This document shows, piece by piece, positions 1 through 10,116 of a stretch of DNA of 64,000 nucleotides (positions within the stretch are counted from its first letter, which is position 1; every line of letters starts with the position of its first letter). Where the stretch lies: NCBI GenBank assembly GCA_029817715.1, contig JARUPY010000299.1:1-64000 (forward strand), given 5' to 3'. Position numbers and translations under genes: made by a program. This DNA is from Melastoma dodecandrum (taxonomy: Eukaryota > Streptophyta > Magnoliopsida > Myrtales > Melastomataceae). The notes under the pieces were generated by a model, which had not been told where the DNA came from, searched no databases, and worked only from the letters and a program-made list of their open reading frames with translations.

Positions 1-336
1 AAGGCGATGGCGAGCCTTGAGGTTCCTAATGCAGCAGGACAACCTCTGGCGGAGGCTTCTCCATCCGAGTTTATCGTGTCTGTGCATTAGGACGAGCTTC
101 AACTCATCGAGGGCGTCTTCCATATCATTAGCGCACTCCCTCAGCTGCTTCACCCACACCCTAACTTCATCATCGTTCTCCATAAGGGAATCTGCAATCC
201 GTAGGAAGGCCTGGGTCCTCTCGAGCTCTTCTTTCGCCATGACAAACTCTTCGTGGCTTCCATTAAACAGTTTAATCTCGTTTTCCAGAAACAGCCCAAG
301 CTTGTTGACTACGAAGTTCACTGCACTCTCTGCCAT
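1..336 (-). CDS. CC-NB-LRR (CNL) resistance protein, N-terminal coiled-coil part, cut by window edge
   Basis: Reading the minus strand from the ATG at 336-334, the frame stays open for 112 codons to the left edge. The product starts MAESAVNFVVNKLG and continues with a helical heptad-rich segment. It contains VRVWVKQLRECANDMEDALDEL, in which MEDALDE is a variant of the EDVID motif of Rx_N coiled-coil domains. This is the first domain of CNL immune receptors, which sense pathogen effectors in the cytoplasm or at membranes. The NB-ARC and LRR parts would lie to the left of the window. The plus-strand ORF over the same bases has no recognisable content and is its shadow. It differs in sequence from the CNL copies at 55.7-60.5 kb, so it is a separate locus. 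I see no defect in the visible part. Family assignment is confident; function is inferred from family only. Confidence 0.85.
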   Translation of the reverse strand, partial: MAESAVNFVVNKLGLFLENEIKLFNGSHEEFVMAKEELERTQAFLRIADSLMENDDEVRVWVKQLRECANDMEDALDELKLVLMHRHDKLGWRSLRQRLSCCIRNLKARHRL

Positions 337-1471
337 CTTCCCAACTCCTTTCGAGTATCGATCGTTCTGTATAATTGCTCAACAATGTATGCTGGCCACT
401 GTCCATTAATATACAAAGTCCACTGATGAAACATTACCTTAATTAATTATTCCGAGAAGGCAAATCATCTTCGGCCCCAGTGAAATTACCCGGAAGCAGC
501 CCTTGGCAGATAATCTGTTGATTCAAATGGATAAGATTATGGACTCTTGTACAAGAAATTTGCAGCAGATACAATGTTGTCTGTGTCATAAATTGATATG
601 ATCTATCCATTACAGGTTAAGTGGTTAGCCCCTTATCCATTTATCTTGTCATCAACATCGATTTTGATCTATGGTTGGTACGCTCGAAAGGCACAACAAT
701 CTGGGAACTGCACTCTGGCAAGATCCCATGTTACCAAAATATATAGATATTATTTTGACATCAAGTATGTGAAAGACCATTCCGATTCATGCTAGAGATT
801 GCAGCAAGCTAGTAGCAGCAGCGATGACTCCAATTCTAGGAAAGTATGCTGAATTTTTTATTCTCGATCTACAAACGCGCCCGAATTCCTTACAACATAC
901 TTGCAAGTCCTTGTCTGAATGAAAATGAAGGGGTAAACTCCATGGGATTATGTTTTCTCAGAAGCAAGAGTCGCGATCCGAACTGACAGACGGTCGCGAA
1001 AGAGATCGGGTCCTCATCGTTTTTACCTGGACTTGCCATTGCTGCAAGCGAGATATGACCAGATCCACTTGAGAAAAAGAAGAAGAGATTAAAGAAGAGA
1101 AGATAATGTCATTAGGTGAAAAGCAAATAAAGAATAATTTGAATTAGGCCGAGTGCCATTTCTTGGGTTTAAAATTATGCACCAAAAAAATAAATAAAAT
1201 AATGAGTCGCTTTCCGATGGAGTGGAGTTGATTCAGATCCCACAAAAATTCATGTAAATGTAAACTGTTAGGTGTGTATTTATTTCAATTCAATTTTTAA
1301 AGTCACATATAATTTGTTGTGTGTTAAATGCACTGAAACCCTAAATATCAACTAAAATTATTACTCTGAATAAATAATTAAGGATACCTTTAGAAAACCC
1401 ATGAGAAATAAAGGATACATACAATAATCTCTAAAGAAAACTATAGTTTTGTTGTATAATAACGTTAGTTA
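337..1471. other. Upstream region of the left CNL, no gene seen
   Basis: This stretch holds the 5' flank of the minus-strand CNL. An AT-rich patch near 403-415 reads as a TATA-like element on the minus strand, about 70 bases before the start codon. A 65-codon plus ORF at 598-795 shows no domain and no coding signature. The rest is AT-rich intergenic sequence. Confidence 0.4.
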
Positions 1472-2045
1472 ATGAAATATTTTGCGAAAACAGGCCGTTC
1501 AAACTCATAAGTTTCTTAACCAATGTAAAAAATTTGGTGTTAAAAAATACCGATTTCGGTTACTTAAATGACTCGATGTTAGAAACATCGAGTTCGTCAA
1601 AAAAAGTTAAGAACTTAGTTTTTGAAATGCCTCTAAGGGGATTAACCTCGGTGTTTGAAGTACTGAATTCTTTGAAAATGGAACTTGGTTTTGTAGCAGT
1701 TCTTTGAAAATGGAACTCCGTGTTTAAAGTATTCCATTGAAAATGGAACCTGGTGTTTGAAGCACTGAGTTCTTTAAAAATGGAACTCAGTTTTTCAAAT
1801 ACCGAGTTTGAGGGGGTTGAACTCAGCGTTTGAAGCAACGAGTTCTTTGAAAATGCAACTCGGTGTTTGAGGTACCAGGTTCTTTGAAATGAACTCAGTG
1901 TTTGAAGCAGTTCTTTGAAAATGGAAGTCGGTGATTGAACCATCGAGTTCTTTAAAAATGGAACTCCGTATTTCTAACCCCAAGTTCTTGACATTAATAA
2001 ATGAAATATGAGTTTGAACGGCTTATTTCATGAAATGTTTTGTGA
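1472..2045. mobile_element. Small element with long imperfect terminal inverted repeats and a palindromic minisatellite inside
   Basis: The left end (1472-1525) and the right end (1990-2045, read on the minus strand) share an inverted sequence that includes GCCGTTCAAACTCATA. The interior is a tandem array of hairpin-forming units. The structure suggests a foldback- or MITE-like element, or one end of a larger non-autonomous element. A related left-end sequence occurs at 15475-15525 in front of a plant-mobile-domain pseudogene, so the two are probably members of one family. No target-site duplication was confirmed. Confidence 0.55.
1560..1980. repeat. Palindromic minisatellite array
   Basis: About nine degenerate units each combine an AACTCGGTGTTTGAAG-like arm, an inverse arm resembling CACCGAGTTC, and a spacer TTTGAAAATGGAA. 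Each unit can therefore fold into a short hairpin. Two overlapping minus-strand ORFs here (1560-1943 and 1795-1983) translate to repeats of the type SNTEFHFQRT. They are by-products of the repeat, not genes. Confidence 0.7.
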
Positions 2046-2066
2046 ACAAAACTCAAGAAAACTAAT

Positions 2067-2353
2067 AGCTTATTTGGTTTCCGGAATGGAATGGGAAGGG
2101 AGAAAAATATAATGATTTGGAAGAGAGTTGTCTAAAAAAATGATGTGTTTAGTCAAGGAAGAAGGGGAAGAGAATGGAATGAACATTCCTTATTATGAGT
2201 GAAGGAATGCCATTCTTTCAATTTATCTTTAAAATTTAGGAAAAGGAATTGAATGAAATGGAAATGAATATAATAAAAAAGATAAGAAAAGGGAAATAAA
2301 TAAAATTCTTAGTCCATTCCATTCCATAATCGAATTCTTAAATCAAACAGACC
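2067..2353. mobile_element. MITE-like element with GGAATGGAATGG ends
   Basis: The left end contains TTTGGTTTCCGGAATGGAATGG. The right end, on the other strand, contains a matching TTTGATTT...ATGGAATGGAATGG. The ~285-bp body is A-rich and non-coding. The layout resembles common short non-autonomous DNA transposons of plants. The class (hAT-like or other) is uncertain because the target duplication is unclear. Confidence 0.45.
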
Positions 2354-3000
2354 GTGAGGTCATACATGATTGCATAATGTTTAGTGGGGTGGCCGGTTTA
2401 ATATATCAATGTCACATTTGGCTGTGTTATGGACATTTTGATATTCATAAATTTCTTGACTAACAGATATGGTCATGGAGTTAAGGACATGTTTGGTCGG
2501 GGAACTAAATTTGTCCGAGTCGGCTGACATTTCATTATCAGTGCTGCCTATGACATGTACAACTATTTTCCTATTAGTTTAAGGGTTGCCTGTGAGTGCT
2601 TAGAGAAAATTGGGGACCAAGTTATCATAATTAAAAGGGTAATTAGGCACTACACGATTTTGGTTAAATGATTTGTCCACGATTCGGATAAAGACTCCAG
2701 GGTGATGACAGCAAGACTTCCTTTTCAATTGAAATTGCGGTAGCAAACACCAACAACAATAGTGCTCACATTATGCTCGTTGCTCTCACGCTCGCTCGAT
2801 GCGTACAACCTACCTCGACTTTAGAGATTGGCGAGCGGATCCTCACACAATCCGATAACCTTGCTCTTTGGAATGATGATGATTCAGAAAGAGGGTTTAC
2901 AGTTTGAATCGCCTAAAACCTTAGTTCCTACAAATTCATGATCCATTTGAGGCTGATAAATTGCTGAAAAGATTGGTTCCGCAGAATGACGAATTCGAAA
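2354..3000. other. No gene seen
   Basis: This is AT-rich sequence with scattered short ORFs in all frames. I recognise no domain, RNA gene or repeat. Confidence 0.4.
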
Positions 3001-4286
3001 TTCGCTGACCGCATCCTCCATATTCCATGACATTTGTCTCGTGTCATTAACAAGTAGATAAACTTCAAATCCACTACATCTGAAATGGGATCAACTTCTT
3101 CTGCTTTTCTAGGAGATTTCACAATCTTAAATTATAATATATTCTCTATAACCACATTTGATATGATAGCTGGGTTTATGTCGTTCATTGGATGATTAAT
3201 GCTCTTTTAATAAATCGCTTATCTCTCGATGAACAAGTTCTTCTTGCTTGCTCACTCGGGTAGCAATTTCTTGAAAGATCAAGCTCTTCAATTTGTTAAT
3301 TTTCATCGGAATGTTTCATGTACGGTTCAGCAACGTCGATGTCGATATTTCGATACTCAAACTAATTTACCCCGTTTCAGTGGAAATGACTACTCAATAT
3401 CGAAATCAATGACACCAAAGACAGGGGAATCATCCTCGAAATTTTCCAATTTGTTTTACTAATATTTCGAGAAAATTCTAAACCTTGTGAACACGTATGC
3501 TTTCTTGTTTGTAAAAGAGCATTCAACATATGTAATATAATAGAAATTAGCTTGAGATCTGTACCAACTATCCATCTGAAAACTTCTGTTGCCCAGTACA
3601 GGAAAGATCAAGGTTTTGCGAACATATGAAAACTTGTTATGTAAACCTTGTGGGAAACACTAAGTTTGTGATTTTGTCTTTGTCATGGTCCGACTAATCG
3701 TAGGCTGGGGCGAAATAAGAGATGCGTAAGCTCCAAATCCCCGTAACTTCACGGAGAATGCATGGTTTTTTCGCAGCATATGTCTCCATTATGCCCGTTT
3801 ACTACCTTTAGAGACCGTGTATCACAAACATTAAATAAAAGACCCATAATATATTTTAAAACTGCATATGGCGTCTGAATCTTTTTATTGAATCCAACAT
3901 TTCTCAAGTTACATTACAGGCAAAGAGACTGAAAAATACAAACGATTATTTCACAATTAACATTTTAAGAGAAAAGAGTTTCGAGTCACTTTCATCTCCT
4001 TGATGATTTATCCAAGTTCACCACTGCAAATGCTTGGCTCATAAAATAAAGGAGAGTGATAAAAGAGAAAATTCTAGCTACTTTACTCTAACTCCGTGCT
4101 GCAGTCGATCGAGAAAATATCGAGTAAATTGACGTTCGCAAACACGAAACACTAAAAATCACAACGTATATCGACTATGCTCAATCGTTTATCAACTAAA
4201 AAATGTAGTTATTGACTACTTTCAATTATGAAATAACATGTGTTGGCCTTTATTTATGGGCAAGAAGTGTGTGATTCGTCTTTCCG
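3001..4286 (+). repeat. Direct repeat, copy A of an unknown ~1.29 kb segment
   Basis: This segment matches 7294-8607 almost base for base, from TTCGCTGACCGCATCC at the left to GATTCGTCTTTCCG at the right. Copy A lacks about 40 bases that copy B carries after CACTCGGGT (near 3259). The two copies lie in the same orientation and flank a truncated Gypsy element. The ends are not TG...CA, so a plain LTR pair is unlikely; a segmental or tandem duplication is more likely. The reading frame that is open in copy B is broken here. I do not recognise the sequence. Confidence 0.75.
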
Positions 4287-5590
4287 CCCGCGTTTAATAA
4301 TAATGACGGTATAACGTTTAAGTATGCGTGCCACTAGCGCTCAAAAGAACAGTATGGTATGACTAAGGATGCGAATTAAAGCCCATGTCGAAATTCGGAA
4401 ACGATCCTTGGACACGCACGGATGGAGGGACGACCAGAGTTAAATTATGAAGGTGTACGGGTGTTTTCCAAGAGGGCCCAACATCCATGAAGCTTTGACC
4501 TTTCTTAGACTCACTCTTATGTGAGTGGGAGAGTTGACCATTGACCATTGAATCTCAACCTTTGAATTCATCCTTGACTCCTTGACTTTGACTTGATTGT
4601 TAGCCCTTGGATCAGGGGTCTTGGGGAGACAAAGCTTGCTCCGCAAGCCTCGGTGGGGAATTAATGATGATAGGACATAAATATTAATGGGAAAAGGGGT
4701 TCCATTTTTGGGAAGGCAAAGCTTGCTCTACAAGCCTCTGGGACGAACGCTCCCTCTCCATTTTTTTGTCTTTCACGAACACAAGAAAGGAAAGGGGTTT
4801 GGAGAAGAAGAAGCATTCGGTGAAGGAGAAGGAGGTGAGTAGTGACTTTGTTGGACGCCCACCTTACACCTTTTCTTCTCTCCTACCTTACGTGAAGCGC
4901 CCATGCTATTGTCGCCTTTAATGTGTGTTGTTGTGGATGTCTGCCTGCTGAAATGGTGTTGTTTGATGCGTGTGTGTAAGTGATGCGAATGTTCCCGCTA
5001 ATGCCCTCGAAATCGCGGAAGGCCGAGGGGCTGCCTGGTCGTATGATTGGAACAGGGATAGGATGGGAGGACCCACCCCTAAATGAGATGTGTATGGGCG
5101 TGGTGAGGCATAGGAATCGGCTGCCACATGATTGTCCAAGAAAAATGCCCGGATGGGAGGATACATGGCCGATAGAACTCGGATTGGAGGATCCGAGTCA
5201 TGCGATGTGGTAGGGCTGATTGAGTCAAGTCGTGCAGCCAAGAAGGACTGTTCCTAGGCTGAAAATGTCGTGTTGCCGCTTGACTTGTTTATTTAACCAA
5301 CGTAATCGTGTGTGATTAACATGTTCTAAAGGAGTCCGCATGCCAAGATTTTATATTTAGCTTAGTTATTCATATCATTGGACTTGTATAAGTAGAATGT
5401 ATACATTATGTAAACGATTTTCCCTTTTGAATCTATTTTCTTAAATTAAGAAATAATATAAATGCTTAAATTTGATGAAATGTGGCCGAATTGCCTGCTT
5501 TAGAAGATGGCTTGACGTGGTGATTATGTGGTTGTTTGCGAGATAAGAGCGAAATCTGTATGAGGGACGTTATGGTTAAAGTATGGCTAA
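4287..5590 (+). other. Upstream leader or LTR remnant of the Gypsy element
   Basis: No gene is visible. The stretch includes a locally repeated motif (CAAAGCTTGCTC at about 4629 and again at 4715, each followed by CAAGCCTC) and lies directly upstream of the gag ORF. It probably is LTR plus leader sequence of that element. No primer-binding site for initiator tRNA-Met was found before the gag start, so the 5' end is not defined. Confidence 0.4.
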
Positions 5591-6766
5591 TTGTATGACC
5601 TTATTATGGACAGCGTTATGGCTGAGGAGAGCACCCGAGTGACGGTGCGAGTGTCCCCGGAAAGGGAAGAGGAGATCTCTCGGAAGAGGAAGGTGGTGCT
5701 CTTAAGACAGTTCAAGAACTTGGCACCGAAATTCAAAGGAGATGAGGGCCTGGAGGTGGCAGAAGACTTTATTAGCGAGCTCGAGAAGATATTCGAGATT
5801 CTGGGTTGCACCCCGGAAGAGAAGTTGTTGATGGCAGAATACTCTCTCCAAAGAGGAGCGGAGACATGGTGGAAGGCCATCAAGGATAGTGACAGTGTCA
5901 TTCACACGGGGGACGCGTGGACCGCGTTCAAGATTGCCTTCATGGAAAAATACTTTCCCTTCTCCTACCACACGGATAAGGCGTTGGAGTTTGCTAATCT
6001 GAAGCAGGAAGGGATGACGGTTGATGAGTATGATAGTATGTTTGCAGCATTATCTCGTTATGGACCTCTCCTTGATGCAGAGAGCAGGGCTAGAAAGTTC
6101 GAGCTCGGATTAGAGCCAGAGATAAGACTGCAACTTGCTGCATTTATGCTTACTTCTTACGAAGACATCTGTCGTCGGGCACAGATCATAGAAAAGGAAT
6201 TGATGGCAGTGAAGGAGGAGGAGTCGAAGGGATGGAAAAGGATGACGGGGAACATGAGTGGGCTCTCCCTGAAGAAGAAATTTAGGTCGGGTGGAGCGTA
6301 CTCAGCTCCGAAGCAGTTCATCACATGCCCTCCTCGTACTCTTGCCCCCGCCTGGTCATTCTGCAGAGGAGGAAGCCATGGGTCAAGGTCGGTTGGACCA
6401 CCCATTTGCCCTCGTTGCCACAGGAATCATTTCGGCTGTACCTGCGGAACTAGTGAGACAATCTGTTACCGATGTGGTAGGCCGGGCCACATAAGAAGGA
6501 ATTGCCCACGAGGAGGAGATACATCGAGGAGTAGCATGGCTGGTACGAAGAGGGCAAGGTTTAATGCAGTCACCGAAGCGGATGCGAATGCATCCCACGA
6601 AGTGATCTCGGGTACGCTTTATATCCAAGGAACCTTAGTGCATGCCTTATTTGATACTGGTACCCCGCATCGTTTATGTCTAGTGAATGTGTGTGAATGT
6701 TTGGATGGCCAGTTAGTAGAGAGAGGGATGTTTGAGAATAGTTTGGCTTATAGGAATAATAATTGA
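5591..6766 (+). CDS. Ty3/Gypsy Gag with the start of the protease
   Basis: The 391-codon ORF encodes a retrotransposon Gag. The N-terminal half holds a retrotrans_gag core (FISELEKIFEILGCTPEEK, then AETWWKAI, then FMEKYFPFSYH at roughly residues 55-130). A CCHC zinc knuckle CYRCGRPGHIRRNC follows near residues 290-305, after a basic serine-rich stretch. The end enters the aspartic protease: ALFDTGTPH carries the DTG active-site triad near residue 355. Gag packages element RNA in cytoplasmic particles. The frame then leaves the protease sequence, so the polyprotein is broken after residue ~360. Several in-frame ATGs occur in the first 12 codons and the true start is not decidable. Assignment to Ty3/Gypsy is firm; the lineage looks Tekay/Del-like, by inference. 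Confidence 0.88.
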   Translation: MYDLIMDSVMAEESTRVTVRVSPEREEEISRKRKVVLLRQFKNLAPKFKGDEGLEVAEDFISELEKIFEILGCTPEEKLLMAEYSLQRGAETWWKAIKDSDSVIHTGDAWTAFKIAFMEKYFPFSYHTDKALEFANLKQEGMTVDEYDSMFAALSRYGPLLDAESRARKFELGLEPEIRLQLAAFMLTSYEDICRRAQIIEKELMAVKEEESKGWKRMTGNMSGLSLKKKFRSGGAYSAPKQFITCPPRTLAPAWSFCRGGSHGSRSVGPPICPRCHRNHFGCTCGTSETICYRCGRPGHIRRNCPRGGDTSRSSMAGTKRARFNAVTEADANASHEVISGTLYIQGTLVHALFDTGTPHRLCLVNVCECLDGQLVERGMFENSLAYRNNN

Positions 6767-7275
6767 TATAGATGAGGTACGCCGAAGTTGTGAATTGATC
6801 CTTGCTTGATTGAGATTTGTTGATGATCTGATTGTCGTTCAGATAAGTGATTTCGATGTCATCTTGGGTGTGGACTGGTTGGCTTCGAGCCACGTCCCAG
6901 CTGACTGCAAAAGGAAGCGTCTTTTGGTGGAGGTTTCGGGAGTAGTACCAATAGTACATAGGACATGGAGGTAGCGGACGACTTTTGTTGGTATCAACAG
7001 TACAGGTGCACTGACTTTTGGGGAAGGGCCACGGAGTTTTCTTGACAATTGTGTTGAGCAAAGGTGAAGAAAGGCCGGCTTTGGAACAAATTGGAGTGGT
7101 GTGTGACTTTGGAGATGTCTTCCGCCGAAGAGAGAGATGGAGTTTGAGATTAACCTTCTTCCTAGGGCAGCTCCGATCTTCCGCGCGTCGTATTAGATGA
7201 GCCCGACCGAGCTAAAAGAGTTGAAGACACAGTTGTAAGAACTTATATATAAGGGATTCGTGCGTCCTAGTATAT
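6767..7275 (+). pseudogene. Gypsy protease and reverse-transcriptase start, decayed
   Basis: After the gag ORF closes, conserved polyprotein pieces continue with stops and shifts. ISDFDVILGVDWLASSHVP (about 6845-6900) is the second half of the aspartic protease. PPKREMEFEINLLP (about 7120-7165) and SPTELKELKTQL (about 7200-7237) belong to the linker and N-terminus of reverse transcriptase. Similarity ends abruptly near 7275, where copy B of the 1.29 kb repeat begins. RT core, RNase H and integrase are absent, so this Gypsy copy is a 5' fragment. It continues the element whose gag lies directly upstream. Confidence 0.75.
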
Positions 7276-7293
7276 CATTAACAAGTAGATAAC

Positions 7294-8607
7294 TTCGCTG
7301 ACCGCATCCTCCATACATTTGTCTCGTATCATTAACAAGTAGATAAACATCAAATCCACTACATCTGAAATGGGATCAACTTCTTCTGCTTTTCTAGGAG
7401 ATTTCACAATCTTAAATTATAGTATATTCTCTATAACCACATTTGATATGATAGCTGGGTTTATGTCGTTCATTGGATGATTAATGATCTTTTAATGAAT
7501 CGCTTATCTCTCCATGAACAAGTTCTTCTTGCTTGCTCACTCGGGTTGGTGTTGTTTTTTGTTTTTATCATTCAAGTTTAGTTAAGCAATTTCTTGAAAG
7601 ATCAAGCTCTTCAACTTGTTAATTTTCATCGGAATGTTTCGTGTACGGTTCAGCAACGTCGATGTCGATATTTCGATACTCAAACTAATTTACACCATTC
7701 CAGTGGAAATGACTACTCAATCGAAATCGATGACACCAAAGACAGGGGAATCATCCTCGAAATTTTCCAATTTGTTTTATTAAGATTTCGAGAAAATTCC
7801 GAACCTTGTGAACATGTATGCTTTCTTGTTTGTAAAGGAGCATTGCACACATGTAATATAAAAGAAATTAGCTTGCGATCTGCACCAACTATCGATCAGA
7901 AAATTCTGTTGCCCAGTACAGGAAAGATCAAGGGTTTGCGAACAGATGAAAACTTGTCATGTATACTTTGTGGGAAAAACTAAGTTTGTGATTTTATCTT
8001 TGTCACGGTCCGACTAATCGGGGGCAGGGGCGAAATAAGAGATGCGTAAGCTCCAAATCCCCGTAACTTCATGGAGAATGCATGGTTTTTTCGCAGCATA
8101 TGTCTCCATTATGCCCGTTTAGTACCATTAGAGACCGTGTATCACAAACATTAAATAAAAGACCCATAATATATTTTAAAACTGCATATGGCGTCTTAAT
8201 CCTTTCATTGAATCCAACATTTCTCAAGTCACATTACAGGCAAAGAGACTGAAAACTACAAACGATTATTTCACAATTAACATTTTAAGAGAAAAGAGTT
8301 TTGAGTCACTTTCATGTCCTTGATGATTTATCGAAGTTCGCCACAGCAAACGCTTGGCTCTCTTAAAATAAAGGAGAGTGATAAAGAGAAAATTCTAGCC
8401 ACTTTACTTTAACCCTGAGCTGCAGTCGCCCGAGAAAATATCAAGTAAATTGACGTGCGAAAACACCAAACAGTAAAAATCACGACGTATATCGACTATA
8501 CTCAATCGTTTATCAACTCAAAAATATATTTATTGACTACTTTTAATTATGAAATAAAATGTGTTGGCCTTTATTTATGGGCAAGAGGTGTGTGATTCGT
8601 CTTTCCG
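7294..8607 (+). repeat. Direct repeat, copy B of the unknown ~1.3 kb segment
   Basis: This is the second copy of the 3001-4286 segment, in the same orientation, with about 40 extra bases near 7547-7588 (GT-rich at the left, ending in TTTAG). The extra piece has the look of a short intron, but the flanking splice consensus is weak. Just before the copy, 7275-7295 repeats the local motif ATCATTAACAAGTAGATAA that recurs at 7329-7347, a sign of junction slippage. Confidence 0.75.
7594..7983 (+). CDS. Unknown 129-codon ORF inside repeat copy B
   Basis: The longest ORF in the duplicated segment starts at 7594. It contains the string IEIDDTKDRGIILEIFQFVL and a cysteine-containing middle part (SEPCEHVCFLVCKG). 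The same frame in copy A is interrupted by stops and shifts (its counterpart starts at 3229). I do not recognise a family. The amino-acid composition is protein-like, but there is no start-site or promoter evidence. It may be an exon of an old duplicated gene or chance. Confidence 0.25.
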   Translation: MKDQALQLVNFHRNVSCTVQQRRCRYFDTQTNLHHSSGNDYSIEIDDTKDRGIILEIFQFVLLRFRENSEPCEHVCFLVCKGALHTCNIKEISLRSAPTIDQKILLPSTGKIKGLRTDENLSCILCGKN

Positions 8608-9344
8608 TATTATTGAATACAACTGTGTGCAAAGCTCCGAATACCGGATGGACAAAAACAAAATGTTGTTTTATTTTTGTGGGAAATAAGTGATTGATGA
8701 TTGGAGTGGAGATCCCATTTCTCTTGTCAAAACAGATGTTTTAATCATAATGTCTTGATGGGGGTAGTTTTTTGTCATCCAAATTTTATCTACAATAGTG
8801 GTTGTGGGTGTGTTTTCTTTATTGTAATTGCCTTCTACTACTATTACCTCATTATTCATTCAACTAAACCATTTGCTTTCCTTTTAACATCTTAGTGTGA
8901 ATATTGCAATTGCTCAATCTTACCAACTTGACTTTCCAGAACATGAGCATACAAAACAAAATATAAACTTTAATTACATTCTGGAATTTGATTTAGGAGG
9001 CCCAAAATTTTGATAGCCAGCAACAACTGGCATTGACGTGCCTTACATTTTGTAGCTTTCATGCATTCGCCTAACTTAATCTCGAAGGCACTCCTAAAAA
9101 TTCTTTGGAACCCTATCTGAATGAATATCAATGAAATTTGGTACAGCTATTTTACGCCAAACTTTCTTCCTACATCCTCCATTTTTCTCATAATGACAAA
9201 GAAGAAGGCATTTACATAAACTCCGATGCCGAGATACGATGCAGTTCCGCGTTTGGCACACATATCCATATCAGTGCCATTTGCTACGATATCGAATAGA
9301 AAACATAAATATTGACCATTAACCCTATTAATCAAAATTGGTCA
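8608..9344 (-). other. Flank of the Tat element with a possible exon relic at 9147-9335
   Basis: AT-rich sequence. On the minus strand a 62-codon frame (9335 to 9147) begins MINRVNGQYLCFLFDIVANG and is open up to the very edge of the retrotransposon LTR at 9345. It could be the far half of a host exon that the element interrupted, see the secreted-protein exon at 26500-26651. No domain is recognised. Confidence 0.3.
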
Positions 9345-10096
9345 TGTTCGCTCCGGAAGTGACCGCGGACAAGCCGGATCCAAACACGTCGGAGATCTCC
9401 GGCACTACAGGCGAACTGGTGCCTGGAGGTTCATTGTATTTGTTTGTGTGTGGTCGCCGTATGAAATGAAAATAAGAAATAAAGAAGACAGCGGACGAAT
9501 GCTCTTAAGAGGAAGTACTTACGGATGCCATCGACGGGTGCCTTCGGAAGGAAGCAGGAACGGAGGAGCGTAAAGAGAGCTTGAACGCTGGAATGCTTGA
9601 AAAGATAATTTGACAATATATGTCCGTCTGTAGAGATGTGTCTTTGTACAATGCCTAAGAACAAGTATTTATACTAAGTTAGACCTATGTATATATGGTA
9701 AAGTAATATTGCACATATATTACTCTTCCATTGCTGCCGAACTCCTTGGAATATCTCATTTCCATATGAGCAATCTTGGCAACAATCTCCTTTCGAATCC
9801 TGAGACCGTCTGGAATCTTCCTTAACAGCTAAGTTGATCGATCGCGTTGCCCATTGGCCTTCGCCGTAGAGTTTCCTCGCTCGCCCAACCAACTGTCGTT
9901 TGTCGCTTCCGTTGTCCCTTGTCGCCCGTCAACTGGTAACCCTATCGCTTGGTGACTGTTTCGCCCAGCAAGCCTTCGCCTGATATGTTTTTGTTGTCAC
10001 CTCCTTACTGGATTTCCGTCCTTTGGGCCTGCGTTCGGGACCGTTGATCCACAGACGAGACCGAGATCTGTGGCCCAGAATTTCTGTTGTCAAACA
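9345..10096 (-). repeat. 3' LTR of the minus-strand Tat element
   Basis: The 752-bp unit begins (minus strand) with TGTTTGACAACAG just after a polypurine tract and ends with CGGAGCGAACA. A TATAAATA box lies near 9671 on the minus strand. Its terminal ~330 bases match 26220-26499 (same strand) and 21585-21938 (opposite strand). Confidence 0.75.
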
Positions 10097-10116
10097 TATA
10101 ATCCCCCCTCAAGGCA
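10097..10116 (-). promoter_or_regulatory. Polypurine tract
   Basis: On the minus strand CCTTGAGGGGGGATTATA stands immediately before the LTR start TGTTTG. This is the expected place for the plus-strand DNA primer of an LTR retrotransposon, and it fixes the LTR boundary. Confidence 0.7.

Noticed and set aside
17..409. 130-codon plus ORF at the left edge
   Set aside because: It is the reverse-strand shadow of the CNL N-terminus, whose translation has a clear family motif.
1560..1983. Two minus ORFs with repeated SNTEFHFQRT
   Set aside because: They are produced by a tandem hairpin repeat that happens to lack stops; no protein family or start context.
4918..5241. 107-codon minus ORF before the Gypsy gag
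   Set aside because: No domain; it lies in the leader or LTR region of the element and overlaps another featureless ORF on the plus strand.
3001..8607. Interpretation of the 1.29 kb repeats as LTRs of the Gypsy element
   Set aside because: No TG...CA ends, no PBS after the left copy and no polypurine tract before the right one.
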